Source: Gallionella sp.
GTDB taxonomy: Bacteria > Pseudomonadota > Gammaproteobacteria > Burkholderiales > Gallionellaceae
Direction of reading: 5' to 3'
Assembly (NCBI GenBank): GCA_028714895.1
Contig: JAQTLM010000006.1
Span: 62,001-126,000, forward strand
DNA length: 64,000 bases
The translations under genes and the position numbers were made by a program. Positions 19,684-30,015 of this stretch are shown piece after piece. Every line of letters starts with the position of its first letter. Within the stretch, counting starts at the first letter, position 1. The notes under the pieces were generated by a model, which saw only the letters and a list, made by a program, of their open reading frames with translations, was not told where the DNA came from and made no database searches.

Positions 19684-19768
19684 GTAGCCCGGATGCAGCG
19701 TAGCGGAATCCGGGAAGGTTTGTGGCGTTACATCAATCCCGGATTCCATTTCATTCCATCCAGGCTAC
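19684..19768. repeat. GTAGCCCGGATGCAGCG-type palindrome, degenerate copy
   Basis: Left arm GTAGCCCGGATGCAGCGTAG... (19684-19714) and a diverged right arm ending CATCCAGGCTAC (19738-19768). It lies between folC and the DUF3147 gene. A near-perfect copy of the same family is at 45436-45517. Confidence 0.82.
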
Positions 19769-19789
19769 TTGCTTTCGATAGTTCAGCTA

Positions 19790-20140
19790 TTACAATTGCA
19801 CCCCAAATTTGCGCAGCACAGGCAACAGGGCAAAGTAACAAGCAGCGGTAGCTGAAATTGAAAGTGCCAAGCTAAGCCAAAATCCAAAGCCTTGTCTGAG
19901 CAACAACGGCAGCAACAGGAACAGAACCAGCGACGGCAAAACCAGCCAGAAGATTTGGCTGGAAAGATCGGCGATACGTAAAGGCTCTGCGCCCTCGATA
20001 TGCAGCCACACGAACGCCAGTAATGAGATCAATGGCAATGCAGCGAGCAATGCCGCAAAACTGCTATTACGTTTGGCAACTTCCGTTATCGCCACAATGA
20101 CTAATGCGGAAATGCCAATTTTTAGCGCGTAGTAAAACAT
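19790..20140 (-). CDS. DUF3147 family small membrane protein
   Basis: 116 aa with four hydrophobic spans (FYYALKIGISALVIVAITEVA, FAALLAALPLISLLAFVWLHI, IFWLVLPSLVLFLLLPLLL, WLSLALSISATAACYFALLPVL). The opening KIGISALVIVAITEVAKR and the ALPLISLLAF motif match DUF3147 proteins as I remember them. Function is unknown. It is unusual here because it separates accD from folC, which are normally adjacent. Only five bases separate it from accD, so it is read with that gene. Confidence 0.75.
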   Translation of the reverse strand: MFYYALKIGISALVIVAITEVAKRNSSFAALLAALPLISLLAFVWLHIEGAEPLRIADLSSQIFWLVLPSLVLFLLLPLLLRQGFGFWLSLALSISATAACYFALLPVLRKFGVQL

Positions 20141-20145
20141 TTACA

Positions 20146-21027
20146 TCAAGCCGACTCAATCTCCGCCACCGCCGACTGCTTGGTCAGCAAGGTGATCAGC
20201 GTCGCCAGTTGCTTACGTATCTCACGCCTATCCACGATCATATCCACCGCGCCGTGCTCCAGCAGGAATTCGGCACGCTGAAAACCTTCCGGCAGGGTCT
20301 CGCGCACCGTCTGCTGGATCACACGCGCGCCGGCGAAGCCGATCAGCGCGCCGGGTTCGGCGATCACCACGTCGCCCATGAAGGCGAAGCTGGCGGATAC
20401 GCCACCCATGGTTGGGTCGGTCAGCACCGAGATGAACGGCAGTTTTTCCTGGCTGAGTTGCGTGAGTGCAGCACAGGTCTTGGCCATCTGCATCAATGAT
20501 AACAGGCCTTCCTGCATCCGCGCACCGCCGCTGGCGGCGAAGCAGATGAACGGGCATTTTTGCTCCAGCGCGACCTGCACGCCGCGCACGAAACGCTCGC
20601 CGACCACCGAACCCATCGAACCACCCATGAAGTCGAATTCGAATGCCGCAACGACCACCGGAACCGCATGGATGCTGCCCTGCATCACCACCAGCGCATC
20701 GTCTTCATCGGTGCTTTTTTTAGATGCGATCAGGCGTTCCGAATACTTCCTGCTGTCCTTGAATTTAAGGGTGTCGATCGGCAGCACTTCCGCGCCGATC
20801 TCGAAACGGCCCTCGCCGTCCAGCAGCAAATCCAGCCGGGTGCGCGCGCCGATACGGTGATGGTGATGGCACTTCGGGCAGACGCTCTGGTTCTTTTCCA
20901 GATCGGAGTGGTACAGCACCGCTTGGCAGGACGGGCATTTGTGCCACAGGCCCTCCGGCACGTTCTTCTTGGCCTCACCTTCTCGGCGTTTGATCTTGGG
21001 CGGCAATAATTTTTGGAACCAGCTCAT
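20146..21027 (-). CDS. accD: Acetyl-CoA carboxylase carboxyltransferase subunit beta
   Basis: 293 aa. Pairs with AccA to transfer carboxyl from biotin to acetyl-CoA, the first step of fatty acid synthesis. N-terminal four-Cys zinc ribbon ([20 protein letters not shown] and CPKC), then the crotonase-like carboxyltransferase core with [20 protein letters not shown] and [17 protein letters not shown] is eight bases before the ATG at 21027 but only two before the ATG at 21033, so I prefer the shorter form starting [10 protein letters not shown]. The placement after trpA is conserved. Confidence 0.96.
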   Translation of the reverse strand: MSWFQKLLPPKIKRREGEAKKNVPEGLWHKCPSCQAVLYHSDLEKNQSVCPKCHHHHRIGARTRLDLLLDGEGRFEIGAEVLPIDTLKFKDSRKYSERLIASKKSTDEDDALVVMQGSIHAVPVVVAAFEFDFMGGSMGSVVGERFVRGVQVALEQKCPFICFAASGGARMQEGLLSLMQMAKTCAALTQLSQEKLPFISVLTDPTMGGVSASFAFMGDVVIAEPGALIGFAGARVIQQTVRETLPEGFQRAEFLLEHGAVDMIVDRREIRKQLATLITLLTKQSAVAEIESA

Positions 21028-21039
21028 GCTCATTTCTCC

Positions 21040-21840
21040 TTAGGCCTGATCCACGGCCTGTCTCAATTCACTGACCAGTTTGCCCACATTGGCGACGACA
21101 TTCTGTTCGGTCGAGTTTTCGATTTCCTGCACGATGCGGCTGCCCACCACCACGCCGTCGCACAGCTTCGCCACCGCCAGCGCAGTCGCGGCATCGCGGA
21201 TGCCGAAGCCGACGCCGATGGGCAACTGGATATGCTGGCGCAGTTGCGGAATCTTTTGTGCGATGGCATCCAGATCCAGATGCCCCGCGCCGGTCACACC
21301 TTTCAGCGACACGTAATACACATAGCCGCGCGCCTGCTTGGCGACGCGCGCCACGCGCGCATCGGTGCTGGTCGGCGCGAGCAAGAAGATCGGATCGATG
21401 CCATGCTTGGTCAGATGGGCAAACGCCTCATGGCTTTCTTCCGGCGGAAAGTCCACGGTCAGCACGCCGTCTACGCCAGCTTCGGCGCACCGCTGCGCAA
21501 AAGTTTCCCAACCCATCGCCTCGATTGGATTGCCGTAGCCCATCAGCACAATGGGCGTTTCGGCATTGCTGCAGCGGAATTCGGCGACCATATCCAGCAC
21601 ATGATGCAGGCCGACGTGATGCTTGAGCGCACGCTCTGAAGCTCGCTGGATGGTCGGGCCGTCCGCCATCGGGTCGGAGAACGGCACGCCCAGCTCGATG
21701 ATGTCCGCACCCGCCTCCACCAGCGCGTGCAGCAGCGGCACGGTGAGCGCGGGATCGGGATCGCCCGCCGTGAAGAACGGGATCAGCGCCTTGCGCCGGT
21801 GTTGTTTGAGTTTCTCGAAAACGGTCTGGATACGGCTCAT
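21040..21840 (-). CDS. trpA: Tryptophan synthase alpha chain
   Basis: 266 aa TIM barrel that cleaves indole-3-glycerol phosphate and channels indole to TrpB. Catalytic Glu in [18 protein letters not shown], second acidic residue in [14 protein letters not shown], and the phosphate-binding [11 protein letters not shown] near the C-terminus. Its ATG overlaps the trpB stop (ATGA), giving translational coupling. Confidence 0.97.
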   Translation of the reverse strand: MSRIQTVFEKLKQHRRKALIPFFTAGDPDPALTVPLLHALVEAGADIIELGVPFSDPMADGPTIQRASERALKHHVGLHHVLDMVAEFRCSNAETPIVLMGYGNPIEAMGWETFAQRCAEAGVDGVLTVDFPPEESHEAFAHLTKHGIDPIFLLAPTSTDARVARVAKQARGYVYYVSLKGVTGAGHLDLDAIAQKIPQLRQHIQLPIGVGFGIRDAATALAVAKLCDGVVVGSRIVQEIENSTEQNVVANVGKLVSELRQAVDQA

Positions 21841-23033
21841 AGCGTGATTCCCGCTAGTTTAGCCACGGTGTTGATGTCCTTGTCTCCGCGCCCGGACAGG
21901 TTGACCAGCAGCACTTTGTCCTTGCCCATCGTCGGCGCGATCTTCAGTGCGTGCGCCAATGCGTGGCTGGATTCCAGTGCCGGGATGATGCCCTCGAAGT
22001 GGCACAGGTCATGGAACGCGCGCAACGCCTCGTCGTCGTCGATCGCGACATATTCGGCGCGCCCACTGTCTTTCAACCATGCATGTTCGGGGCCAACGCC
22101 GGGATAATCCAGCCCTGCCGAGATGGAATGCGTCTCGATGATCTGGCCGTCCGCATCCTGCATCAGATAGGTCTTGTTGCCGTGCAGCACGCCCACCGGG
22201 CTGTTGGTGGTCAGCGGTGCGGCATGTGATCCGCTGGCGATGCCGTGCCCGCCCGCCTCCACGCCAATCAGCTTGACGCCGGGCATGTCGATATAGGAAT
22301 AGAACACGCCCATCGCGTTGGAACCGCCGCCTACGCAGGCAATCACCGCATCCGGTTGGCGGCCGGCCAGTTCCGGCATCTGCACCACAGCCTCCTTGCC
22401 GACGATGGCGTTGAAATCGCGCACCATCATCGGATACGGATGCGGTCCCGCCACAGTGCCGATGATGTAAAAAGTATTCTCGATATTCGTCACCCAGTCG
22501 CGCATCGCCTCGTTGAGCGCGTCCTTGAGCGTCCTGGAGCCGCTCTCCACCGGCACGACCGTCGCGCCGAGCAGTTTCATGCGGAACACGTTCGGCGATT
22601 GACGCTGCACGTCTTCCGCACCCATGTACACCACACATTCCATGCCGTAACGTGCCGCAACGGTCGCCGTTGCCACGCCGTGCTGTCCCGCGCCGGTCTC
22701 GGCGATCACGCGCTTCTTGCCCATGCGCTTGGCCAGCAGCGCCTGTCCTACGGTGTTGTTCACCTTGTGCGCGCCGGTGTGGTTGAGGTCTTCGCGTTTC
22801 AGGTAGATTTGTGCGCCACCGAGATGGTCGGATAAATGCCGGGCGTGATAGATCGGGCTGGGACGTCCGACGTAATGCTTGAGGTCGTAGTTTAGTTCGG
22901 CAATGAATTCCGGATCGTGGCGGTATTTCTCATAGGCCTGATTCAGCTCGTCCAGCGCGCCCATCAGGGTTTCGGCGACATAAATGCCGCCGTAAGGGCC
23001 GAAGTGGCCGGTACTATCGGGATAGTTGTACAT
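21837..23033 (-). CDS. trpB: Tryptophan synthase beta chain
   Basis: 398 aa PLP enzyme joining indole and serine. The PLP lysine is in [20 protein letters not shown], followed by [13 protein letters not shown] and the phosphate-cup [12 protein letters not shown]. Length and motifs match TrpB1 of bacterial trpBA operons. It begins immediately after the trpF stop with no spacer and overlaps trpA by four bases. Confidence 0.98.
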   Translation of the reverse strand: MYNYPDSTGHFGPYGGIYVAETLMGALDELNQAYEKYRHDPEFIAELNYDLKHYVGRPSPIYHARHLSDHLGGAQIYLKREDLNHTGAHKVNNTVGQALLAKRMGKKRVIAETGAGQHGVATATVAARYGMECVVYMGAEDVQRQSPNVFRMKLLGATVVPVESGSRTLKDALNEAMRDWVTNIENTFYIIGTVAGPHPYPMMVRDFNAIVGKEAVVQMPELAGRQPDAVIACVGGGSNAMGVFYSYIDMPGVKLIGVEAGGHGIASGSHAAPLTTNSPVGVLHGNKTYLMQDADGQIIETHSISAGLDYPGVGPEHAWLKDSGRAEYVAIDDDEALRAFHDLCHFEGIIPALESSHALAHALKIAPTMGKDKVLLVNLSGRGDKDINTVAKLAGITL

Positions 23034-23660
23034 CTATTCGTTAACCTCGTTGATGAATGCGGCGATCTTTGCCGCGTCCTTGATTCTTTTGCCTGCCTCT
23101 ACGCCGCCCGACTCTACACCACTCGACACGTCCACCGCGTAGGGCTGCACTTGCTTGATCGCCGCCGCGACATTTTCCGCATCCAGCCCGCCGGACAGGA
23201 TCACCGGCAGCGGCAGGCGCGGCGGGATCAGGCTCCAGTCGAAGGTCGCCCCGGTACCGCCCGGGATGCCTTCCACATGCGCGTCCAGCAACAAGCCCTT
23301 GGCGGTATGGAAATGCGCCGCGCATTGTAGCAAATCCACCCCGGCTTTGACGCGGATCGCCTTGAGATAGGGCTTGACGAATTGCGCGCAAAACTCCGGC
23401 GACTCATCACCGTGGAATTGCAGCAGGTCGAGCGGCACATGCGCCAGCACCTCGCGCACCAATGCGGCTTCGGCATTGACGAACAGGCCAACCACAGACA
23501 CGAACGGCGGCAGCACGGCCGCCAGTTGCGCGGCCTGTGCGATGCTGACATGGCGCGGGCTACGCTCATAGAACACCAGCCCGATAGCATCCGCACCGGC
23601 TTGTGCGGCGGCCTGCGCATCTTCCGCGCGGGTGATGCCGCAGATCTTGATGCGCGTCAC
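23034..23660 (-). CDS. trpF: Phosphoribosylanthranilate isomerase
   Basis: 208 aa TIM barrel catalysing an Amadori rearrangement in tryptophan synthesis. The N-terminal [11 protein letters not shown] contains the catalytic Cys and VDVSSGVES near the end carries the catalytic Asp region; [13 protein letters not shown] is also characteristic. It overlaps the truA stop by four bases and abuts trpB, making truA-trpF-trpB-trpA tightly coupled. trpE, trpG, trpD and trpC are not in the window. Confidence 0.96.
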   Translation of the reverse strand: MTRIKICGITRAEDAQAAAQAGADAIGLVFYERSPRHVSIAQAAQLAAVLPPFVSVVGLFVNAEAALVREVLAHVPLDLLQFHGDESPEFCAQFVKPYLKAIRVKAGVDLLQCAAHFHTAKGLLLDAHVEGIPGGTGATFDWSLIPPRLPLPVILSGGLDAENVAAAIKQVQPYAVDVSSGVESGGVEAGKRIKDAAKIAAFINEVNE

Positions 23661-24445
23661 AGCAATTCTCCCAACCTTGTTTCGTTATCCATTTGCGGTA
23701 GCCCCCACTTCGCGTCGTACTGTATGCGGCGCAAGTATAAGCCATCCGGCGCGAAGGTTGGTGCGGCGAGGCGGCGCTCGCGGCCGTCCAATATTTCTGC
23801 GAGCCATTCCGGCGGATACTTGTCCTTGCCAACGTATACCAGGCAACCGACGATGTTGCGCACCATATGGTGCAGGAACGCATCAGCGCTCAAATCGAAG
23901 ATCAGCATCTCACCCTGTCGGCGGATGTCTAGTTGGCGCAGGTTTTTGATTGGCGATTTGGCCTGGCATTCGGACGCACGGAACGCGCTGAAGTCATGTT
24001 CGCCCAGCAAGCATTGCGCGGCGGCCTGCATCGCCGCGATATCCAGCGGCACGTGGAACCAGCCCGCCTTGCCGGTATGGATGGCAGAACGCACAGGGCG
24101 GTTGATCAGCAGGTAGCGATAACTGCGCCCGTGCGCGGAAAAACGCGCATGGAATTCGTCCGGCACCGGATGCGCCCAGCGCACCGCGATGCTGTCCGGC
24201 AGTGCCGCATTTACGCCGCGCATCCACGCGCTCAGCGGGCGTTCGGCCTGGGTATCGAAATGCGCCACCTGCTCCAGCGCATGCACCCCGGTGTCGGTGC
24301 GTCCCGCCGCAAGGATTGCAACCGGTTCATCGGCGATTTGGCTCAACGCACGTTGCAGCGTGTCCTGCACGGTACGCCCATCCGCCTGGCTCTGCCAGCC
24401 GCAATACGGGCGGCCGTCGTATTCGATACCGATTGCGATCCTCAT
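23657..24445 (-). CDS. truA: tRNA pseudouridine(38-40) synthase
   Basis: 262 aa. Forms pseudouridine in the anticodon stem-loop of many tRNAs. Motifs: [18 protein letters not shown] at the start, the catalytic Asp in [18 protein letters not shown], and [12 protein letters not shown]. It sits upstream of trpF with a four-base overlap and downstream of the CbiQ-like gene, also overlapping, as is common in Betaproteobacteria. Confidence 0.97.
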   Translation of the reverse strand: MRIAIGIEYDGRPYCGWQSQADGRTVQDTLQRALSQIADEPVAILAAGRTDTGVHALEQVAHFDTQAERPLSAWMRGVNAALPDSIAVRWAHPVPDEFHARFSAHGRSYRYLLINRPVRSAIHTGKAGWFHVPLDIAAMQAAAQCLLGEHDFSAFRASECQAKSPIKNLRQLDIRRQGEMLIFDLSADAFLHHMVRNIVGCLVYVGKDKYPPEWLAEILDGRERRLAAPTFAPDGLYLRRIQYDAKWGLPQMDNETRLGELL

Positions 24446-25056
24446 CGCAGCGCCCCCAGCAACAGCAACAACGCAAAGCCCAGCAACAGCACATCGCCAA
24501 TACCAAAACGGTATAGCGGCAATTCCATGTGACGTATGGTCTCGCCATGCGGCTCAAACAAGCTGTTCAAGGTGTCTTGCCAGCCTCCCGTGCTGCGCAG
24601 CATCGCAACTTCGGCATAATGCAAGGTTAGAGCCAGCCGCACCGCGAACCGTTCGCGCGATAGCCCCAGCCATTGCAACGGAACAAACAAGGTGTAAAGC
24701 CCGGCGATCAACTGCTGGCGATGCAGGCGATCCAGCAGGATCGCCAATCCGGCCAGTGCGGCCAGCAAACGGGTCAGTTGCAGCACGCCATCGACCAGTC
24801 CTTCACGACTTGGGCTGAATATGCCGAGCGCATCCGACAGCGGTTGTCCGGGCGTGCTATAGGCGTAGATCAGCAATAGCGACAGCATGATCCAGCGGGT
24901 GCGGCGCACCAACTGCATGAATTTGTGCCTGGAAACAGCGAAAGCGCACAGCATGACCAAACCGGCTGCCATCAGAAATATGCCGGATGCCAACACCTGC
25001 ATCGCAGCAACCAGCAGGCACCAGGTCAGGATTTGCGCGGCGGGATGGAACTTCAT
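24442..25056 (-). CDS. CbiQ/EcfT-like integral membrane protein
   Basis: 204 aa from the ATG at 25056, which has GAGG seven bases upstream; the frame extends four codons to a TTG. Hydrophobic spans fill residues ~10-60 and ~100-130, with a last one at the C-terminus (FGIGDVLLLGFALLLLLGA). The basic loop after the second span and the overall layout recall the T component of energy-coupling factor transporters. No ATPase or substrate-binding component is nearby, so a transport role is unproven. A strong terminator separates it from fimV, so this gene probably has its own promoter. Confidence 0.65.
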   Translation of the reverse strand: MKFHPAAQILTWCLLVAAMQVLASGIFLMAAGLVMLCAFAVSRHKFMQLVRRTRWIMLSLLLIYAYSTPGQPLSDALGIFSPSREGLVDGVLQLTRLLAALAGLAILLDRLHRQQLIAGLYTLFVPLQWLGLSRERFAVRLALTLHYAEVAMLRSTGGWQDTLNSLFEPHGETIRHMELPLYRFGIGDVLLLGFALLLLLGALR

Positions 25057-25063
25057 TGATTGC

Positions 25064-25100
25064 CTCAAAAGAAAACGGCAGCCCGCTACCGGGCTGCCGT
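25064..25100 (-). terminator. Rho-independent terminator of fimV
   Basis: Downstream of the fimV stop, a perfect 11-bp stem (ACGGCAGCCCG / CGGGCTGCCGT) closes a four-base loop and is followed on the minus strand by TTTTCTTTT. It is the clearest intrinsic terminator in the window. It splits the apparent leu-asd-fimV-truA-trp series into at least two transcripts. Confidence 0.88.
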
Positions 25101-25116
25101 CATCACAAAGCCATGA

Positions 25117-27699
25117 TTAACCGAGCTGATCGAGCATGGACTGCGCAGCTTCGCGCTGCCCCGCATCGCCCTCGCGCATGACTTCGTCAAGGATTTCACG
25201 CGCACCGGTCCCATCACCCATTTCCTGATAGGCCTTGGCCAAATCGAGTTTGGTGGCAACCTCATGCCAATGTTCATCCTTCGCATCCGATGCCGGCTCG
25301 CCTGGCGTCGCGGCTCCATCAAAATTCAGGCTGATACCCGCCAACCCGGTCTCGGCTTGCGCCACAGGTGCAGGCTTCTCGGCCACACCCTCAACTGGGA
25401 AGTCCAGCGTGAACTCCATGCCAGCATCGTCGGCTTGTGCTGCCGGTTTGCTGGCCTCCGGCTGTACTGCCGGCATGGATGGATGAGTGGAGGTAACATC
25501 AAAAATCAGATCATCCAAGTTGGGCAGTGCGGTTTCCGGCTCTCCGGTAGCCGCCGGCATCGAAGGACTGGTCGAGGTGATATCGAAATCCATCTCCGTC
25601 GGCGCACTGAGCGATGGGCGAGTGGAAGTCACATCAAAATCCATGGCTTCCGCTTGAGCCACAGCCTTGTCGTCAGTTGACAGGGTCGAGGTTTTTTCGG
25701 TATCGCCCAAATCAAAATCTACATCGGGGGTCGATGTTTCCTGCACCGCCGTGTCGTCCATAACAAAGTCCGGCATCGCATTGAGCATGGTCGTTTGCAT
25801 GGTCGCGCTGCCGTCATCCTCAATGGTTCCGGCGCCGCCATACATCGGGTTATTCGGCTCGAGCTTGCGTCCCATTGCCGCAGCCTGTGGCCATGCCTCT
25901 TCATCGCCGGAATCCTTCAACTGGCGCGCGATGACCGAGAAGGAATTCACATCCTTGCGAGCGGCGTAAATACCCAACAACTTGAGATGAATCTGATGAT
26001 TATTTGGCGTGTTCTGCAGTGCCTCCTTCAGTATTTCCTCCGCCTGCGCATCGCGGCCGAAATTCAGGAATAGATCCGCCTCGCTGATCGGATCAACGTC
26101 ATCCGGTTGAGGAGTTGTTTCGGCGTGGACTACTGCCGCACTGGTGAAATCGCCGGTCTCGGGGGAAGGCGCAACCGGCGCAGTAATGTGCCCGGTTGTT
26201 GCGCCAACATCTTCACTTTGCCCACCAGCAGCAGGAGCTTGCTTGCGACGGCTCAACATGAAACCAATGCCGCCCAAACCGAGCAGAATTGCCGCGCCGC
26301 CAATAAGATAAAGCGGCTCACCCAGTATCTTGTCCACCATGGAAGGTTGCGGCACAACCGCTGGCTGGGGTTTTGGTTTAGGTTTGGCGACGGGCGCCGG
26401 CTTGACTTCGCTGGCGGCTGCCACCGAGGAAGCGGCAGCGACTGCGGATGCCGGCCCTGGAACCGCAGATGCCGCGCCTGACGTTTGCGCCAGTGCCGCA
26501 GCCTCGGATTTCAGTTGGGCGAGGCGTTGCATATCCTGGAGGTTCTTTTCCAGCAATGCGGCGCGCGCCTGCTCTTCCTTCAGTCCCTTGGTCTTGGCGA
26601 TTGCATCTTCCTGCTCGGCATTTTTCTTGTCCTGGGCAGACATGGATTTACCTGCCGCACCCGTGGCGGCCTTGTCTCCAGGGGCTTCGCCCTTGGACAA
26701 TTTCAGCACTTCCTTGGCGGACTCTTTGGCAACCGGGGCCTTGTCGGCAACCGAACTGGCGATCTTGCCGGTGGCGACTTGCTGGGCTTCCTGCGGTTGG
26801 CTGGCAGCCGGGGCAGCAGCAGCCAGTTTTTGCCGGTAGACATTCCAGTTGGCTGTCTGGGCGCGGATTTCCTTTGCCGCATCGGACTGCGCCACACCCA
26901 TCAACTCGCTCTGGTCAGGCAAGCGCAGTATCTTGCCCGCCTTGATGCGGTTCATGTTCTTGCCGTCGAATTGATCGGCGTTGGCGCGGTATAGCGCGAC
27001 CAGCATACGCTCCAGGCTCACTTCAGCCGGCTTGTTCTGCATGGCAATCTTGTTCAGCGTGTCGCCACGATTGACGGTAATGCTGCCTGTCGCGACACTT
27101 TTTTCCGCAGGCACGGCTGCGGCCGGTTTGGCTGGCGCCACCATCGCTGGCTTGCTGGCTGGTTTCTCGGTAGGCTGGCTCTCAACCGGTGCTGTGGCTA
27201 CCGGAGCGGCTTGCTCAACAGGTTTGGCGGCAGCTTCCGGCGGCGCGGCCTGCACTGCCGGTCCGACGGCTTGTACTTCCGCCTGCTTGGGTTGTTCCGC
27301 AACATAATCCGGCGGATCGAGCAGGAAAGTATATTCGCGCAGCAGTTTGCCGGACGCCCATGTCAACTCGACCAGCATGCTCACGAAAGGATCATTGATC
27401 GGCTGTACGCTGCTCACCTTGATATACGACTCGCCGTTTGCGCGGCTCTCAATCTGAAATTTAAACTTGCTGCCATAAGGGTATTCCAGCCCGGCACCCC
27501 TATAAACATCAGGCGACGCAAGGCGGGCAACCAGGCTGGCTTTCTCGGCCTTGTTGACTACCACCAGTTCAATATCGGCCTTCAGCGGTTGCCCCAAAGC
27601 AGACGCCACATTTATTCCGCCCATGCCAACGGCGGAAACACATGTGGACAGTGTAAAAGCAGCAACGGCCCCGAGCAGTTTTAGTAGTGACTTTCGCAC
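25117..27699 (-). CDS. fimV: FimV/HubP-type polar peptidoglycan-binding protein
   Basis: 860 aa from a GTG with AAGGTGA upstream. Signal peptide, then the conserved FimV N-terminal region (GGINVASALGQPLKADIEL to about residue 120), an Ala/Pro-rich linker, a LysM domain (TVNRGDTLNKIAMQN to KILRLP, ~205-260), a coiled-coil stretch, a membrane span (LIGGAAILLGLGGIGFMLS, ~460-480) and an acidic cytoplasmic part. The acidic part includes tandem near-identical motifs (MDFDVTSTRPS, MDFDITSTSPS, IFDVTSTHPS). It ends in the FimV C-terminal helical domain (KLDLAKAYQEMGD). It organises type IV pili and cell poles. Confidence 0.94.
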   Translation of the reverse strand: MRKSLLKLLGAVAAFTLSTCVSAVGMGGINVASALGQPLKADIELVVVNKAEKASLVARLASPDVYRGAGLEYPYGSKFKFQIESRANGESYIKVSSVQPINDPFVSMLVELTWASGKLLREYTFLLDPPDYVAEQPKQAEVQAVGPAVQAAPPEAAAKPVEQAAPVATAPVESQPTEKPASKPAMVAPAKPAAAVPAEKSVATGSITVNRGDTLNKIAMQNKPAEVSLERMLVALYRANADQFDGKNMNRIKAGKILRLPDQSELMGVAQSDAAKEIRAQTANWNVYRQKLAAAAPAASQPQEAQQVATGKIASSVADKAPVAKESAKEVLKLSKGEAPGDKAATGAAGKSMSAQDKKNAEQEDAIAKTKGLKEEQARAALLEKNLQDMQRLAQLKSEAAALAQTSGAASAVPGPASAVAAASSVAAASEVKPAPVAKPKPKPQPAVVPQPSMVDKILGEPLYLIGGAAILLGLGGIGFMLSRRKQAPAAGGQSEDVGATTGHITAPVAPSPETGDFTSAAVVHAETTPQPDDVDPISEADLFLNFGRDAQAEEILKEALQNTPNNHQIHLKLLGIYAARKDVNSFSVIARQLKDSGDEEAWPQAAAMGRKLEPNNPMYGGAGTIEDDGSATMQTTMLNAMPDFVMDDTAVQETSTPDVDFDLGDTEKTSTLSTDDKAVAQAEAMDFDVTSTRPSLSAPTEMDFDITSTSPSMPAATGEPETALPNLDDLIFDVTSTHPSMPAVQPEASKPAAQADDAGMEFTLDFPVEGVAEKPAPVAQAETGLAGISLNFDGAATPGEPASDAKDEHWHEVATKLDLAKAYQEMGDGTGAREILDEVMREGDAGQREAAQSMLDQLG

Positions 27700-27786
27700 G
27701 CTATCACCTTATGGTTATCTATTGAACAAGTAAAATAACATCATGGAGTTATAAGCACAAGCTCATAATATTTTTCGCATTATGTC

Positions 27787-28809
27787 TTAACCAAGGTATT
27801 TCGCAATCAGAATCTCCGCAATCTGCACGCTATTCAACGCCGCGCCCTTGCGCACATTGTCGCTCACAACCCACAGATTCAAGCCCAACGGGTGCGAGAT
27901 ATCCTCGCGGATGCGCCCGACGTAAGTCGCGTCATTGCCAGCCGCTTCGACAGGAGTCGGGTAGCCGCCCGGCTCGCGCCTATCCATCACGATCACGCCC
28001 GGCGCCTTTTCCAGCAAGGCACGCGCCTCGGTGGCGGTAATCTTCCTGCGGGTTTCAATATGTATTGCTTCGGAATGTCCGTAGAACACCGGCACGCGCA
28101 CCGCAGTCGCATTTATCAGGATGGTATCGTCTTCCATGATCTTCTGGGTTTCCCACACCATTTTCATTTCTTCTTTGGTGTAGCCGTTTTCCATGAACAC
28201 GTCGATTTGCGGCAGTACGTTAAAGGCGATGCGTTTCGGGTACACCACGGCTTCGACATCCTGCTGATTGAACAGCGCGCGGGTCTGCTCGGCGAGTTCC
28301 TCGACCGCCTCCTTGCCGGTGCCGGACACCGCTTGGTAGGTCGCGACGTTGATGCGCGTGATGCCCACCGCATCCTTGATCGGCTTGAGCGCCACCACCA
28401 TCTGGATGGTCGAGCAATTAGGGTTGGCGATGATGCCGCAGTTTTTGTATTGCGCGATGGCATGCGGATTCACTTCCGGCACCACCAGCGGAATATCGTC
28501 GTCGTAACGGAAGTGCGCGGTGTTGTCGATCACCACGCAACCTGCCGCCGCGGCAAGCGGCGCGTATTTTTCCGACACGCTGCCGCCAGCCGAGAACAGG
28601 CCGATCTGTACCTTGGAAAAATCGAATCCTTCCACATCGATGACGGCGAGATCCTTGCCGTTGAAGCGCACCGTGGAACCCGCCGAACGGCTGGAAGCCA
28701 GCGGATAAAGATTGCGCACCGGGAACTTGCGCTGTTCCAGGATGGACAGCATCGCCTCACCCACCGCGCCGGTCGCGCCCAATATGCATACATCGTATTG
28801 CTTGCTCAT
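27787..28809 (-). CDS. asd: Aspartate-semialdehyde dehydrogenase
   Basis: 340 aa. NADPH-dependent reduction of aspartyl phosphate for lysine, threonine and methionine synthesis. NADP loop GATGAVGEAMLSIL at the start, active-site Cys in NPNCSTIQMVVAL, and the catalytic His segment GHSEAIHIETRRKIT. The gene is between leuB and fimV, the usual betaproteobacterial order. The 87 bp before fimV could hold the fimV promoter; I see no clear consensus boxes. Confidence 0.97.
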   Translation of the reverse strand: MSKQYDVCILGATGAVGEAMLSILEQRKFPVRNLYPLASSRSAGSTVRFNGKDLAVIDVEGFDFSKVQIGLFSAGGSVSEKYAPLAAAAGCVVIDNTAHFRYDDDIPLVVPEVNPHAIAQYKNCGIIANPNCSTIQMVVALKPIKDAVGITRINVATYQAVSGTGKEAVEELAEQTRALFNQQDVEAVVYPKRIAFNVLPQIDVFMENGYTKEEMKMVWETQKIMEDDTILINATAVRVPVFYGHSEAIHIETRRKITATEARALLEKAPGVIVMDRREPGGYPTPVEAAGNDATYVGRIREDISHPLGLNLWVVSDNVRKGAALNSVQIAEILIAKYLG

Positions 28810-28836
28810 ACTTCTTCTTTCTGAATGAATGAATTC

Positions 28837-29901
28837 CTACAAGGCCGCGACTACCGCGCCGCCCATCGCCGCGCAACCGATTTTCTGCATGCCCGCCTCG
28901 GCGATGTCCGCGGTGCGCAATCCCTGCTGCAGCGTCTTGCGCACCGCCGTTTCGATGCGCTGCGCGATGTCTTCGCGCGCAAAAGTGTAGCGCATCATCA
29001 TCGCCACCGACAAAATGGTCGCCAGCGGATTGGCGATATCCTTGCCCGCAATGTCCGGCGCTGAGCCGTGGCAGGGCTCGTACAAGCCCTTGTTGTTCGC
29101 ATCCAGCGAGGCGGACGGCAACATGCCGATGGAGCCGGTCAGCATCGAGGCTTCATCTGAAAGAATATCGCCGAAGATATTGCCGGTCAGGATCACGTCG
29201 AACTGCTTGGGCGCGCGCACCAGTTGCATCGCGGCATTGTCCACGTACATGTGCGACAACTCGACCGCCGGATATTCCTTCGCCACCTCGGTGACGATCT
29301 CGCGCCAGAACATGCTGGTGTCCAGCACGTTGGCTTTGTCCACCGAGCACAGTTTTTTGCCGCGTTTCAGCGCGATCTGGAAGCCGACATGCGCCACGCG
29401 GCGGATTTCCGACTCGCTGTACAACATGGTATCGAAGCCCTGCTGCTCACCGTTATCCAGGGTGCGGATGCCGCGCGGCTGGCCGAAATAAATGTCGCCG
29501 GTCAGCTCGCGCAAAATCATGATGTCCAATCCCGACACCAATTCCGGTTTCAGGCTGGAAGCATTGACCAACTCGGGATATACCATCGCCGGACGCAGGT
29601 TGGCGAACAGCCCCAGCCCCTTGCGGATGCGCAGCAGGCCTTGTTCAGGGCGCATCGGCCGAGGCAACGTATCGTATTGATAACCGCCCACCGCACCGAG
29701 CAGCACCGCATCGGATTGCTGCGAGAGCTTCAGTGTCGCGTCCGGCAGCGAATCACCCGCCGCGTCATAACCCGCACCGCCGATATGCGCGTACTCCATT
29801 TCAATTTTCAAGCCATCGCTGCGCAATGCTTCCAATACTTTTGCCGCCTGCGCGACAATCTCCGGGCCGATCCCGTCACCGGGCAATACTGCGATCTTCA
29901 T
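28837..29901 (-). CDS. leuB: 3-isopropylmalate dehydrogenase
   Basis: 354 aa. NAD-dependent oxidative decarboxylation in leucine synthesis. Begins [18 protein letters not shown]; substrate-binding [16 protein letters not shown], the YSESEIRR segment, and the metal/NAD region [27 protein letters not shown] and [15 protein letters not shown]. It is separated from leuD by a 15-bp-arm inverted repeat. Confidence 0.97.
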   Translation of the reverse strand: MKIAVLPGDGIGPEIVAQAAKVLEALRSDGLKIEMEYAHIGGAGYDAAGDSLPDATLKLSQQSDAVLLGAVGGYQYDTLPRPMRPEQGLLRIRKGLGLFANLRPAMVYPELVNASSLKPELVSGLDIMILRELTGDIYFGQPRGIRTLDNGEQQGFDTMLYSESEIRRVAHVGFQIALKRGKKLCSVDKANVLDTSMFWREIVTEVAKEYPAVELSHMYVDNAAMQLVRAPKQFDVILTGNIFGDILSDEASMLTGSIGMLPSASLDANNKGLYEPCHGSAPDIAGKDIANPLATILSVAMMMRYTFAREDIAQRIETAVRKTLQQGLRTADIAEAGMQKIGCAAMGGAVVAAL

Positions 29902-29930
29902 TTCAATATCCTAATAAATTCTAAAAAACA

Positions 29931-30002
29931 GAAAGTAGGGAGTGGATCGATGCTTCGCATCTCAGTGGAAAGTGGGAAACCTACCCCCCACTCCCTACTT
30001 TC
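29931..30002. repeat. GAAAGTAGGGAGTGG inverted repeat between leuD and leuB
   Basis: A perfect 15-base inverted repeat (29931-29945 with 29988-30002). The right arm continues with a direct near-copy, CCACTCCCCACT, and the loop holds GTGGAAAGTGGG, so alternative hairpins are possible. It may be an attenuator or mRNA-stability element in the leuDB transcript, or an inserted repeat. Confidence 0.65.
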
Positions 30003-30015
30003 CACTCCCCACTAA

